The translations under genes and the position numbers were made by a program. Source: an uncultured Eubacteriales bacterium (lineage in GTDB: Bacteria > Bacillota > Clostridia > Oscillospirales > Acutalibacteraceae). From it: a stretch of DNA of 64,000 bases. This document shows, in pieces, positions 36,344 through 44,554 of this stretch. Position 1 is the stretch's first letter; each line of letters starts with the position of its first letter. The DNA lies in assembly GCA_900314795.1 (NCBI GenBank), contig OMWP01000006.1, positions 1-64,000 on the forward strand. Direction: 5' to 3'. The notes under the pieces were generated by a model that had not been told where the DNA came from, ran no database searches, and saw nothing but the letters and a program-made list of their open reading frames with translations.

Positions 36344-38092
36344 TTATCGGTGCTTTTCATTATCATAAAACGGTGCGTATTTGTCGGGTTTCGGGGCGTA
36401 TTGCTTCATGAATTTTATGCGGTCTGCATTATATATCTTCTTTCCGCAGAAGGTAATAGCTAGAGCATTGTTTTCCGGGCATCGGCGCACACATTCGCCG
36501 CACATAATGCAGTCGGCGGTGGTGACGTCGATCTTGCGGATATCCTTGCCCTCGCGCTCGGTAAAGATCGACTTGATCCCCATCGGGCAGGCTTCGTAGC
36601 ACGCGCCGCATTCGGTACAGGCGACCGCGTCTTTTTTGAGCTTGAACAGCGACGCCTTATGCGTCAGCCCGAGGATATAGCCCAGTGGACAGATATTGCA
36701 GAAGGCTCTGCGCTTGAAGAAGCCCGCGACGATCACAACGATCATGAAGAAACCGCCGAGACCCAAGCTCAATTTAAAGCCCGCCAGAGCCGGAGATAGT
36801 GCCGCCGCGGGACAGAAGTCGCAAAAATTGCCGCCGATAAAGCCGATCCCGAGGAAGATGATCAGCATGATCCACTTGACCAGCCTGAGGACGGCGTACA
36901 TCTTCTCGTTGAGGGAGATCCCCTCGATATGTAACGCCTGTCTTGCTTCATGCGCGACGTCCTGCACAAATCCCAGCGGACAGATAAAGCCGCACAGAAC
37001 GCGTCCGAGCAGGACGGCGCAAACGATAAAGGTACCGACGAATGCGAGGATCTCCTGCCAGCCCTCGGCGAACAGTACGTCAAGGTGACTGAGGTAATAG
37101 CATCCGGCGCTCGTCAGCTGATCGAGGTTGTACGGACAGGCGAGCACCGGAAGCTGGACATTGGTGAATACCGTTCCCGTCAGCCTGCTGCCGAATATCA
37201 ACAGCCCGAAGCTGAGGATCATGATGATCCATCTGATCGTCTGAAAGCCGAATACAAATCGCTTTTTGCGTGTATCTTTGGAAGTGATCGCTGTTTTGCC
37301 GATCGGCATCTTTTCCTTTTTGTACAACAGCTTTCTCAGCAACACATCCAGCGCGATGCAGATGATTGATATCAGAATGATGATACCGAACGGCAGCATC
37401 GCCGACAGCCATCGCGCGGTGAAGATCGTATCCGCCTCCACCTGATAGTTGAGCGTATAGGTGTTGTGTGCATCGGGGATATAGGTAAAGGTCAGGCCGT
37501 TGCGAACATCGTTGAGGTCAAGGTCGTTGATGTTACCGTTCCCGTCGGTCGTGACCTGCTTTGTCGTGCCGTTCGCAAGCGTCACGGTGACAGCGGCATT
37601 GGGGACGAGTTCACCCCCGAGATAAACCGTAAATTGATCTCTGTCGATATACGCGACCTCAAAGGGTATCTCGTCGCTGAGGAACACGTTTGCCGAGGTG
37701 GTATAGCCTTGCGTATATTCCATATCAGTCTTGGCAATATGGTAAATCTTCTCGGTGATCCCGTCGCCGTCGTCGTTCGACGCATCGATCCGTACAGCGG
37801 CGAAGCTGCCGAGAAAATCAGACGGCAATGATTCAGTATAGGCGCTGTCGACGGTCTTGACGCCCGCGACTGTCAGCGCGTAAACGGACGAATTCTCCGC
37901 GCCGCGCAGGGTGATCTCGTCGTTATCATAGGTGAACGCCAATTCCTCACTTTCGTTTTCCACGGTAAGGGAGGCGCGCGCTAAGGGATCGTCATACTGA
38001 AAGAACGCCAGATCTGCCGCAAAGTAAGCCGCAACGCACAGCGCGACCGCAAACACGCCAAAGAGGATCCTTTTCATTGTTTTGTTTTTCAT
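36344..38092 (-). CDS. membrane polyferredoxin (NosR/NapH-like)
   Basis: A 582-aa protein. An N-terminal signal anchor and a beta-rich external domain of about 200 residues are followed by a membrane domain with CGFICPLGF and CNICPLGYI half-ferredoxin motifs. Two full [4Fe-4S] clusters lie at the cytoplasmic C-terminus (CTECGACYEACPMG and CIMCGECVRRCPE). It should carry electrons across or along the membrane. It is the last gene of an operon with a cysteine-less dehydratase-family protein and a Cys-motif membrane-anchored protein. Confidence 0.88.
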   Translation of the reverse strand: MKNKTMKRILFGVFAVALCVAAYFAADLAFFQYDDPLARASLTVENESEELAFTYDNDEITLRGAENSSVYALTVAGVKTVDSAYTESLPSDFLGSFAAVRIDASNDDGDGITEKIYHIAKTDMEYTQGYTTSANVFLSDEIPFEVAYIDRDQFTVYLGGELVPNAAVTVTLANGTTKQVTTDGNGNINDLDLNDVRNGLTFTYIPDAHNTYTLNYQVEADTIFTARWLSAMLPFGIIILISIICIALDVLLRKLLYKKEKMPIGKTAITSKDTRKKRFVFGFQTIRWIIMILSFGLLIFGSRLTGTVFTNVQLPVLACPYNLDQLTSAGCYYLSHLDVLFAEGWQEILAFVGTFIVCAVLLGRVLCGFICPLGFVQDVAHEARQALHIEGISLNEKMYAVLRLVKWIMLIIFLGIGFIGGNFCDFCPAAALSPALAGFKLSLGLGGFFMIVVIVAGFFKRRAFCNICPLGYILGLTHKASLFKLKKDAVACTECGACYEACPMGIKSIFTEREGKDIRKIDVTTADCIMCGECVRRCPENNALAITFCGKKIYNADRIKFMKQYAPKPDKYAPFYDNEKHR

Positions 38093-38104
38093 TATGATCC
38101 TCCT

Positions 38105-39367
38105 TTACGCGCTTCGTCTTGCCTTTCTTTTGACGATATTTCTTTGATTCAGCATCTCGCCGAACGCCTCCATACGGATTCTGAGCTGCTCCATATCCTG
38201 ATACTGATAATCGGTCTCAAGCCGGAAGACCGGGATGTCAAGCTCTTCCGCCGCCTTTTCGATATATGGCAGCTCAAAGTCGTATTCGATCTGACCTTTC
38301 AGGATATGACACACGATACCGTCAGGACGGAGCTGATCGACGAGGTGCAGGAAGTAGGAATATAAGCCCTCGTTGTTCACTCTTGCGCCCGAGGACGTCG
38401 CCCGCAGATGATCCTGCGCGATCTGATCCAGTATGCGGTCGGCTGAGATCATCCTGCCGCCTCTTTTGACCGACAGCGCCGCCTCTAAGGAGAGGCAGTC
38501 GGCTACCGCCGCGATCCGCATATTTGCCGAAGCGATCAGCTGCGGCACCTTGTAGTTTGGGAACACGACGGGTGAGCCGAGGATCAGGACATTAGGCTTT
38601 TCTTTTTGCTTGAGCATGAACCGCTTGTTCAGCGCTTCGAGTTCCTTTGTCAAATCGGCGACATGAAGCGCCCACTCGTCCAAGCTGTCTGCAAAATACA
38701 TGCACTGCGTGACCAACAGAACCGCCTCATCGGAAATGAAGCCCTTTGCCGCATACGCAGTCGCGGTGAAGCGCTGCCACTGTCGGTGAGCTCGCGCGAC
38801 CTTTCTGACAGCGCGTCTGAGATTACCGCCTGTCAGATGCTTGTGCGTATATTTGCCGATCTTCTCCGCAAGCATCACCATTTGATCTTTATAGTAGTGA
38901 ATCGCGTTGCTCGTGTTGTTCATCGGAGGGACATCCATCGCGGCGACCTGACGCCCCGCGCTTTGCAGAACAGCGATCAGCTTTCGTCTGCTGTCCGAGG
39001 ATGTTGCCGTGACGATCAGAGCATTTTTGGTGATATCAAAATCGGGATTGATCAGCCAGCCCAGTGTCGATCGGCTGAACGGATCGGTATCGCGCGGGGT
39101 CAGTTCATCCGCCCAGTGCGCCGTACCGAGGCTGCCGCCGAGCACATAAAAGGGGTGATCGCATACCGCATACAGCACTTCGGCAGGGATATCGTTGCCG
39201 AGGACGATCACCTGCGGCTGGATTTTCTTCAGATAACTTTCATCAAATCTTAACAATGCTGTTTCCAAAAACCATTTCAATTCAAAGAGATTGCTGTTTT
39301 CCGTTTCGATCCTGTTGATCGTTTCTGTCGCTTCATTTTTGAAGCTGTTATGCTCCGTAGGTTTCAT
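38105..39367 (-). CDS. 2-hydroxyacyl-CoA dehydratase-family protein lacking cluster cysteines
   Basis: A 420-aa HgdB-fold paralogue of the 17240-18568 protein, shown by ILGSPVVFPNYKVPQL, PRDTDPFSRSTLG and HILKGQIEYDFE. At each place where the paralogue has a cluster Cys this protein does not: PRDACP becomes PRDTDP, TCDCKKK becomes SSDSRRK and LRGC becomes LKGQ. It is unlikely to hold the usual cluster and may be a scaffold, electron gate or substrate-binding partner. It overlaps the upstream gene by 20 bp. Confidence 0.85.
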   Translation of the reverse strand: MKPTEHNSFKNEATETINRIETENSNLFELKWFLETALLRFDESYLKKIQPQVIVLGNDIPAEVLYAVCDHPFYVLGGSLGTAHWADELTPRDTDPFSRSTLGWLINPDFDITKNALIVTATSSDSRRKLIAVLQSAGRQVAAMDVPPMNNTSNAIHYYKDQMVMLAEKIGKYTHKHLTGGNLRRAVRKVARAHRQWQRFTATAYAAKGFISDEAVLLVTQCMYFADSLDEWALHVADLTKELEALNKRFMLKQKEKPNVLILGSPVVFPNYKVPQLIASANMRIAAVADCLSLEAALSVKRGGRMISADRILDQIAQDHLRATSSGARVNNEGLYSYFLHLVDQLRPDGIVCHILKGQIEYDFELPYIEKAAEELDIPVFRLETDYQYQDMEQLRIRMEAFGEMLNQRNIVKRKARRSA

Positions 39368-39863
39368 AATATTCCACCGTTGCGCTCTCTGCCTTGGAGC
39401 GCCCTTTCATACATCTCGGGCTGACGAGCGAGCAGTTGTGCCTGCACCCGCCGCATATCATGGTCGAGAGAAATTCTGTTAGGGAAGGTGCGTCGCCGCC
39501 GGACTGTTCTTCCGGTTCGGGCTGCCATTGAGCATCATTATCGTCATCCTGCGACGAATCCTCTTCGTAGTATACTTCTTCCGGAGCTTCTGTCACCGCT
39601 TCTGTCGGAGATTCGGTCGGCATTTCTTCCGGGACGGCTGTTTGCGCCTGATACTGCATAAACAATTCCGTCGGAGATACCGTAGGAGCGGCTGAAGAGG
39701 GCTGTGTCGCCTGCACCACTGCGGTCGGTTCCGTCTTCTTCCAATCACCCGCAATCAGCGTGCTCGGATCGCTCATTACCGCGAACGGCTGTTTGATCAG
39801 CGCGTAGGCGAAGAGAACGCCGACCGTCCCCACCGCAAATCGCTTCAATATCTTATCTCTCAT
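39348..39863 (-). CDS. membrane-anchored protein with a C-terminal Cys motif
   Basis: A 171-aa protein. A single N-terminal helix (VGTVGVLFAYALI) is followed by about 90 residues rich in Thr, Pro, Glu and Ser, then CGGCRHNCSLVSPRC near the C-terminus. The four Cys could hold an iron-sulfur cluster or metal. ATG 39863 follows AGGAGGTG. It is the first gene of the polyferredoxin operon and could be its external electron partner (inferred). Confidence 0.75.
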   Translation of the reverse strand: MRDKILKRFAVGTVGVLFAYALIKQPFAVMSDPSTLIAGDWKKTEPTAVVQATQPSSAAPTVSPTELFMQYQAQTAVPEEMPTESPTEAVTEAPEEVYYEEDSSQDDDNDAQWQPEPEEQSGGDAPSLTEFLSTMICGGCRHNCSLVSPRCMKGRSKAESATVEYYETYGA

Positions 39864-40136
39864 AAGAGCCACCTCCTGTGCTATGCCTGTATTGTAATCG
39901 GTGAACCTAATATGAAACTAAAAAATAAATCGCGTTATGTGAACACCGTGTGAAACTTGTATGAAGATTGTTTGAAATAAAAAGCAGATCATTCACTCCT
40001 GCTGCTTTCGGATTGCTCCTTATACCTCTTTAATATCAACTCTTTGCAAAAAAGCCCCAACCGGATTTCTCCGATCAGAGCTTTTATGAAAACCATGCCA
40101 TGTCGTTCTTCCGAAGGAATACCGGCTTGCACATAA

Positions 40137-40394
40137 AGAAAGCGTAAAGTTCAGCACCTCGCAGGCGAAAAATACCTGCTCTATCAGCACATCGGCTTTT
40201 GGAAAAGCGTGTGTGAGGAATATATAGCTGACACGACTTTCCTGATCCAGTCCGACTGCGAGACCTTCGCCGACTTGGTGATAAATTATTATCCAGCCTT
40301 TTCGTTGGATGTTATTTTGGATAAACTGGGCGTAATGAAAGGCAGAATTTCCATCCCGATCGACGAGGAAAAGTCACGCTATATAAAAGGATAA
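40137..40394 (+). pseudogene. C-terminal fragment of an unrecognised protein
   Basis: The frame from 40137 (after TAA at 40134) encodes about 85 residues, including KYLLYQHIGFWKSVCEEYIA and ending EEKSRYIKG. It lacks a start with a ribosome binding site and sits among element remnants. The 273 bp before it contain no gene. Confidence 0.4.
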
Positions 40395-40432
40395 CAGCTG
40401 TTGCAATCGATGAACTGCAGCAGCCGTTAATA

Positions 40433-40660
40433 TTAAATTGAATAGATGATTTCAGCAAAAACGATCTCACTTGCGCGTGAGTTGATATTGTTCATTTTCG
40501 CCACCCACCCTAACGGACCTTCTCCTTTGAGCTTCTCGGTAACACCTTCTTGTTCTGCAAGCTGTTTTACGAGCCGGTCATACATGTTTTGCGCTTCTTC
40601 ATTGATATCAGCAAGGTGGTCGATCAACTTGCATTGGGTGAGTAAGTTATAGTATAGGAT
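40433..40660 (-). pseudogene. TnpV fragment
   Basis: The C-terminal half of a TnpV-like transposon protein (LLTQCKLIDHLADINEEAQ, then MNNINSRASEIVFAEIIYS). The frame is open to about 40660, where it abuts a serine recombinase fragment on the other strand. The N-terminal half is missing. Confidence 0.7.
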
Positions 40661-40663
40661 TTT

Positions 40664-41074
40664 GTGATGTTCTTTGAGATAATGTCTGCGACGTTGTCAC
40701 CAGATAAGCTCCGCGCAGAGGTCGTAAAGTCCATTCAGGGAGAGAGCGCCTTTTCGCAGACGATGCTCGCCGGATTGGTCGAGGACTCCGAAGCAAGGAT
40801 AAAGAGCTTAAAGGAACGCTGTGACGAAGCACAGCGTGAGGTTGAATCCTCGGAGAACCTTATCAAAGACCTGAATACGCAGTACGATGAGATCATTTCA
40901 TGGTCGAGCCTGTATGACAGCGCGTCCATAGAAGCTAAAAAGATGATCGTCAATTCGATGATTAAACGCATCGACGTTTACCGCAACTATGACCTGAACA
41001 TCGAGCTGAATATGAATATCCGCCAGTTCTTCCTCGGTATGGAGGAAACAGAGAGCTATCCTATTACAGCATAA
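40664..41074 (+). pseudogene. C-terminal fragment of a serine recombinase
   Basis: About 136 residues: a coiled coil (SEARIKSLKERCDEAQREVE) and the terminal strand region IVNSMIKRIDVYRNYDLNIE, as in the tails of large serine recombinases. The catalytic domain is absent. It is a remnant of a second element. Confidence 0.65.
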
Positions 41075-41080
41075 AATTTA

Positions 41081-41115
41081 CCCGCCTGTTCATTCGTGAG
41101 CAGGCGGGATTATTT
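41081..41115 (+). terminator. terminator after the recombinase fragment
   Basis: CCCGCCTG and CAGGCGGG with a 12-nt loop, then ATTATTTT. Confidence 0.7.
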
Positions 41116-41156
41116 TAAATAGATAAAATTATATCGGGTAAATAAGAATTTGTCTC

Positions 41157-41471
41157 TCATCTGATTTTTTGGGGTTTCTTTTCCGGAAGCTCTGTATACA
41201 TACCATCCAGAAGCTCCGTAACAAGCGCAGTATCTTCAAATCTATCAAATACATGCATCAGTGTCTTTGAGCCATCATACGGATAACGCAGTTCGGAATC
41301 TGCAAGTAGCCTGTCCGATGTCAGCGTTCTCTTCAAAAACAGTTCATTACCGCAAATGTCACCTATCAGTTTACCATTGAAGTATACAAGAAATCCACCC
41401 ATCATAGGTTTTATGACAATATCACCGGCTGCGGAAAAAACCTCACGAACATATCCGTTAAATTCATTCAC
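41157..41471 (-). CDS. TfoX N-terminal domain protein
   Basis: A 104-aa TfoX/Sxy-like protein with IKPMMGGFLVYFNGKLIGDI in the N-half. The frame is open upstream, but GTG 41471 follows GGAGGTAATCATA and fits the family start. Proteins with only this domain are common in Clostridia; their role is unclear and a competence function should not be assumed. Confidence 0.8.
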   Translation of the reverse strand: MNEFNGYVREVFSAAGDIVIKPMMGGFLVYFNGKLIGDICGNELFLKRTLTSDRLLADSELRYPYDGSKTLMHVFDRFEDTALVTELLDGMYTELPEKKPQKIR

Positions 41472-41573
41472 TATGATTACCTCCTTCAAATCCCGATTTA
41501 TCTTTTCAAAAGTATAGCACAAAACAAAAGATATGAAAAGAGGGAGCATCGTGATGATACTCCCAAAATTCGT

Positions 41574-41812
41574 GGTGGAGATAAGCTATGTAATACTTGC
41601 AGGACGGCGGTTACCCCGTCTTGGGAGCGTCACCTCCTGACAGAAGTCGCGCCTACGCTCTCCTTAAAAATGATTCACTGAATCATTTTTACCTTCGGTT
41701 CTTCGCACAGCTCGAACCTCGGCACAGTCGCCTTCGAATCCCGCTTATCTCCACTGTACGGTATAAATGAAAAAGACGGTAGATATCTTACGATACCTAC
41801 CGTCTTTTTCAA
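41574..41812. repeat. tRNA-derived inverted-repeat element, copy 2
   Basis: GTGGAGATAAGC at 41574 and GCTTATCTCCAC at about 41742 are inverted ends around about 155 bp. The left part (to about 41628) closely matches copy 1 at 12606-12661. Then a hairpin AAAGACGGTAGATATC/GATACCTACCGTCTTT follows (41771-41808), equal to the one at 12560-12602. Together with the pseudo-tRNA this explains most of the gap between the TfoX gene and the nitrilase remnant. Confidence 0.65.
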
Positions 41813-41892
41813 TGGTGGAGATAAGCGGATTCGAACCGCTGACCTCTTGAATGCGAACCAAGCGCTCTCCCAAGTCACGCGCTTACGCACCC
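41813..41892 (-). pseudogene. tRNA-like sequence (Ala-CGC type), second copy
   Basis: Same 3' half as 12941-13020: GGGAGAGCGCTTGG, loop TTCGCAT, T arm AGCGGTTCGAATCCGCT and TATCTCCACCA. The 5' end again reads GGGTGCGTAAGC, so the acceptor stem cannot close. The anticodon stem pairs better here than in copy 1. Confidence 0.6.
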
Positions 41893-41945
41893 CGTATTTT
41901 TCATAAGTAATGTGGATTGCTATGGCACAAATGAAAATGGACAAC

Positions 41946-42163
41946 TCAACAGAACATATTGCTGAAGCACAAGTAGCTCAAGTCGACGCATTGCCGCTTT
42001 CTGCTATGATATTTTGGGAAGAATGGTGAAAGCTGCAACTCGGGAAAGGTAATCATATCTGCTCCGTTTTTCGCCGCTATCCTCATATCATCAACAGTTT
42101 TTCCAGATTCTCAGACATTGAACAGCTCATGCTGCCTTGTGCCATTGCAAGTCTCATAATCAT
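41946..42163 (-). pseudogene. nitrilase-family (carbon-nitrogen hydrolase) N-terminal remnant
   Basis: ATG 42163 overlaps the stop of the preceding gene (ATGA). The frame gives MRLAMAQGSMSCSMSENLEK and soon stops. One base added in the A run would restore VDDMRIAAKNGADMITFPEL, the family's catalytic-Glu region. Similarity ends after SPFFPKYHS, so the gene is both frameshifted and truncated. It was the last gene of the metQNI operon. Confidence 0.65.
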
Positions 42164-42393
42164 AATCCTGTCGGCAGGATCAACACGCCGGTCCTGTCGT
42201 TGGAGATCGTTGCGCTGAGTTTTTTGCTGTCAAAATAATCAAGCAGATAGGCGCTGTAGCGGTCATCAAACGGTTGCCCGTCCGAAGAAAGATACTGCGA
42301 TGTGCAGTGATCGTGCAGATGCAGCGTCACACCGAAGTGCTCCCGGCTTTCATCCCTCAGATCAATGTATTCTTGTATCGACAGTGCTTTCAT
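42160..42393 (-). CDS. small HD-C motif protein (RDAC-like), copy 1
   Basis: A 77-aa protein with FGVTLHLHDHC in the middle. A 72-aa protein at 56587-56805 has TYGTRLHYHDVC at the same position and a similar overall pattern. Both sit in sulfur operons that also contain RidA. They resemble small Clostridial proteins named RDAC family, a tentative match. The start at 42393 follows GATGAGG. Function unknown; a metal- or cysteine-linked role is a guess. Confidence 0.7.
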   Translation of the reverse strand: MKALSIQEYIDLRDESREHFGVTLHLHDHCTSQYLSSDGQPFDDRYSAYLLDYFDSKKLSATISNDRTGVLILPTGL

Positions 42394-42397
42394 AACC

Positions 42398-42778
42398 TCA
42401 TCTCTTTTCCACCTCGGCGATGACCTCAATCTCCGCGAGCGCGCCCTTTGGCAGGTTCGATACCTCTACACAACTGCGTGAGGGTTTTGAGGTGAAATGC
42501 TTGCCGTAGACCTCGTTGAATACGCCGAAGTCCCTGATATCCTTCAAATAGCAGGTCGTTTTGATCACGCTGTCAAGGCTGCTGCCCACCTCAGTTAATA
42601 TCGCCGACAGATTCTTGATGATTTGCTCGGTCTGACCTTTTATCGTATCGGTTTCTATCCTGCCTGTTGCAGGATCAATGGGAATTTGACCGGAGGTGTA
42701 GATCAGACCGCCGAAGACAACAGCCTGAGAGTAAGGACCGATTGCAGCAGGAGCGTTTTTTGTTTCGATTATTTTCAT
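42398..42778 (-). CDS. ridA: RidA-family enamine/imine deaminase, copy 1
   Basis: A 126-aa Rid protein starting KIIETKNAPAAIGPYSQAV, with YTSGQIPIDP and the active-site Arg/Glu region SRSCVEVSNLPKGALAEIE. It hydrolyses reactive enamines such as 2-aminoacrylate, released by PLP enzymes acting on cysteine or serine. It follows metI by 12 bp. A close paralogue is at 54863. Confidence 0.92.
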   Translation of the reverse strand: MKIIETKNAPAAIGPYSQAVVFGGLIYTSGQIPIDPATGRIETDTIKGQTEQIIKNLSAILTEVGSSLDSVIKTTCYLKDIRDFGVFNEVYGKHFTSKPSRSCVEVSNLPKGALAEIEVIAEVEKR

Positions 42779-42790
42779 TTCAAATTCCTT

Positions 42791-43501
42791 TCATTTTTTC
42801 TTTAATCGTTTATCCGAGACTACCGACAGCTTTGTACCGATCGACTGGAACAGCTGTACGAGCAGGATCAGCAGGATAACGGTAATGATCATCACGAGGT
42901 ATTTGTAACGGTAGTAGCCGTAGTTGATGGCAAGCTTGCCCAGACCTCCACCGCCGATCGCGCCGCTCATAGCGGTATAGCCGAGGATGGTTGTCAGGGC
43001 GATGGTAATGTTCGAAATCAGGCTCGGGACGCTCTCGGGGATTAGCACTTTGGTGATGATCTGGAAGGGCGACGCGCCGGTGCTCTGCGCCATCTCGATG
43101 ATATTCGGGTTGACCTCGCGGACAGAACTCTCGACCAGACGCGCGATAAACGGAAACGCCGCTATAACCAACGGTACGATGGACGCAGCCGTACCAAACG
43201 CCTTGCCGATAATCAGCCTTGTTAACGGCGCGACTACGACGATCAGGATCAGAAACGGTACCGAACGGAGCAGGTTGATCAGGATATTCAGAAAATGCTT
43301 GAGCGGCGCGGGCAAGGGAATGATACCGTCCTTGTCGCCGACTGCAAGCAGTACGCCCAACGGCAGACCGATCATGAGAGCAATCAGGGTGGATATCAGC
43401 GTGACATACAAGGTTTCCCATATGGCGAGCGGCACCTCGGTCTTGACGATATCGACCGCTTCCAGCCAGTCTTTGGATGCAAAAAATTCAGCCATACTCA
43501 C
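42791..43501 (-). CDS. metI: methionine ABC transporter permease
   Basis: A 236-aa MetI with five predicted helices and the ATPase-contact loop EMAQSTGASPFQIITKVLIP. It overlaps metN by ATGA. Along with MetN and MetQ it imports methionine. Confidence 0.93.
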   Translation of the reverse strand: MSMAEFFASKDWLEAVDIVKTEVPLAIWETLYVTLISTLIALMIGLPLGVLLAVGDKDGIIPLPAPLKHFLNILINLLRSVPFLILIVVVAPLTRLIIGKAFGTAASIVPLVIAAFPFIARLVESSVREVNPNIIEMAQSTGASPFQIITKVLIPESVPSLISNITIALTTILGYTAMSGAIGGGGLGKLAINYGYYRYKYLVMIITVILLILLVQLFQSIGTKLSVVSDKRLKKK

Positions 43502-44490
43502 ACCTCCTCTACCGAGATATCTTCGATACTTTTCAAAAATGCAATCGCCAGATCCTTGCTGTTTTCATCCGCAAAAGACAGTAGCATATTGCCGTATGCC
43601 TTGTCGCCGACAGCTTTTGTCGACGCGCCGAGGATATTCGCCTCGATACCTTTTTCCTTAGCGAGCCGGGCAATAAGGGGGGTGCCTGCCGCCTTCGCAC
43701 CGCCGAAGATCACGCGCAGACGGTAGGCGGAGTTCTCGACAAGGATCTCTTGCTCACCCTCGGGGAAGACGAGCCGCTTTGCCGCCTGACTCTTAGGGTG
43801 GGTAAAAATATCGACAACACGTCCCTGTTCGGCTACCTCACCGTGGTCGAGAATCGCGACATTATTGCAGACCTCCTCGATAACGCTCATCTGGTGGGTG
43901 ATGATGATGACGGTGATGCCGAGCTTTTCATTGATCTCACGAATCAGGCTGAGGATAGCGTGTGAGGTCTTTGGGTCAAGCGCAGAGGTCGCTTCATCAC
44001 ACAGCAGTACCTTCGGGTCGGTGGCAAGTGCTCTCGCGATCGCGACGCGCTGCTGCTGACCGCCCGAGAGCTGTGCGGGATAGGCGTTCGCCTTATCGGG
44101 CAGACCGACGGTCTCCAGCAGTTCCAATGCGCGCTTTTTAGCATCCGCCTTTTTCACACCTGCCAGTTCCAGCGGGAACATAACGTTATTCAGACAGCTT
44201 CTCTGCATCAGCAAATTGAAGCCCTGAAAGATCATCGTTACCTCGCGGCGGGTATTGCGCAGGTCTTTGCTTTTCAGACTGCCTACGTCCACACCGTCGA
44301 TCAGCACCGCGCCTTCGTCGGGGCGTTCGAGCATATTGATACATCGCACAAGGGTCGATTTTCCCGCGCCGGACATACCGATGATGCCGAAGATATCGCC
44401 GTCGTTTACAGTGATACTGACGTTTTTCAGCGCTTCGACGGTGCTGTCAGACGTCCGAAAGGTCTTGGATATATTTTTCAGTTCTATCAT
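43498..44490 (-). CDS. metN: methionine ABC transporter ATPase
   Basis: A 330-aa ATPase with Walker A GIIGMSGAGKSTLVR, signature LSGGQQQRVAIARALA and Walker B VLLCDEATSALDP. The C-terminal NIL domain (about 250-330) is the methionine-sensing regulatory domain of MetN and gives transinhibition. It lies between metQ and metI. Confidence 0.95.
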   Translation of the reverse strand: MIELKNISKTFRTSDSTVEALKNVSITVNDGDIFGIIGMSGAGKSTLVRCINMLERPDEGAVLIDGVDVGSLKSKDLRNTRREVTMIFQGFNLLMQRSCLNNVMFPLELAGVKKADAKKRALELLETVGLPDKANAYPAQLSGGQQQRVAIARALATDPKVLLCDEATSALDPKTSHAILSLIREINEKLGITVIIITHQMSVIEEVCNNVAILDHGEVAEQGRVVDIFTHPKSQAAKRLVFPEGEQEILVENSAYRLRVIFGGAKAAGTPLIARLAKEKGIEANILGASTKAVGDKAYGNMLLSFADENSKDLAIAFLKSIEDISVEEV

Positions 44491-44554
44491 AGGATCATTC
44501 CTTTAAACAGACAGTATGCACCGGGCACTGGCTCGGTGCATATGCGTATCAGAA

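Noticed and set aside
36082..36366. 94-codon minus-strand ORF at the right end of the mobile element
   Set aside because: It overlaps the recombinase end and the hairpin and shows no domain; likely non-coding element end sequence.
41675..41944. 89-codon ORF across the second tRNA-derived repeat
   Set aside because: It spans a pseudo-tRNA and hairpin and has no family resemblance.
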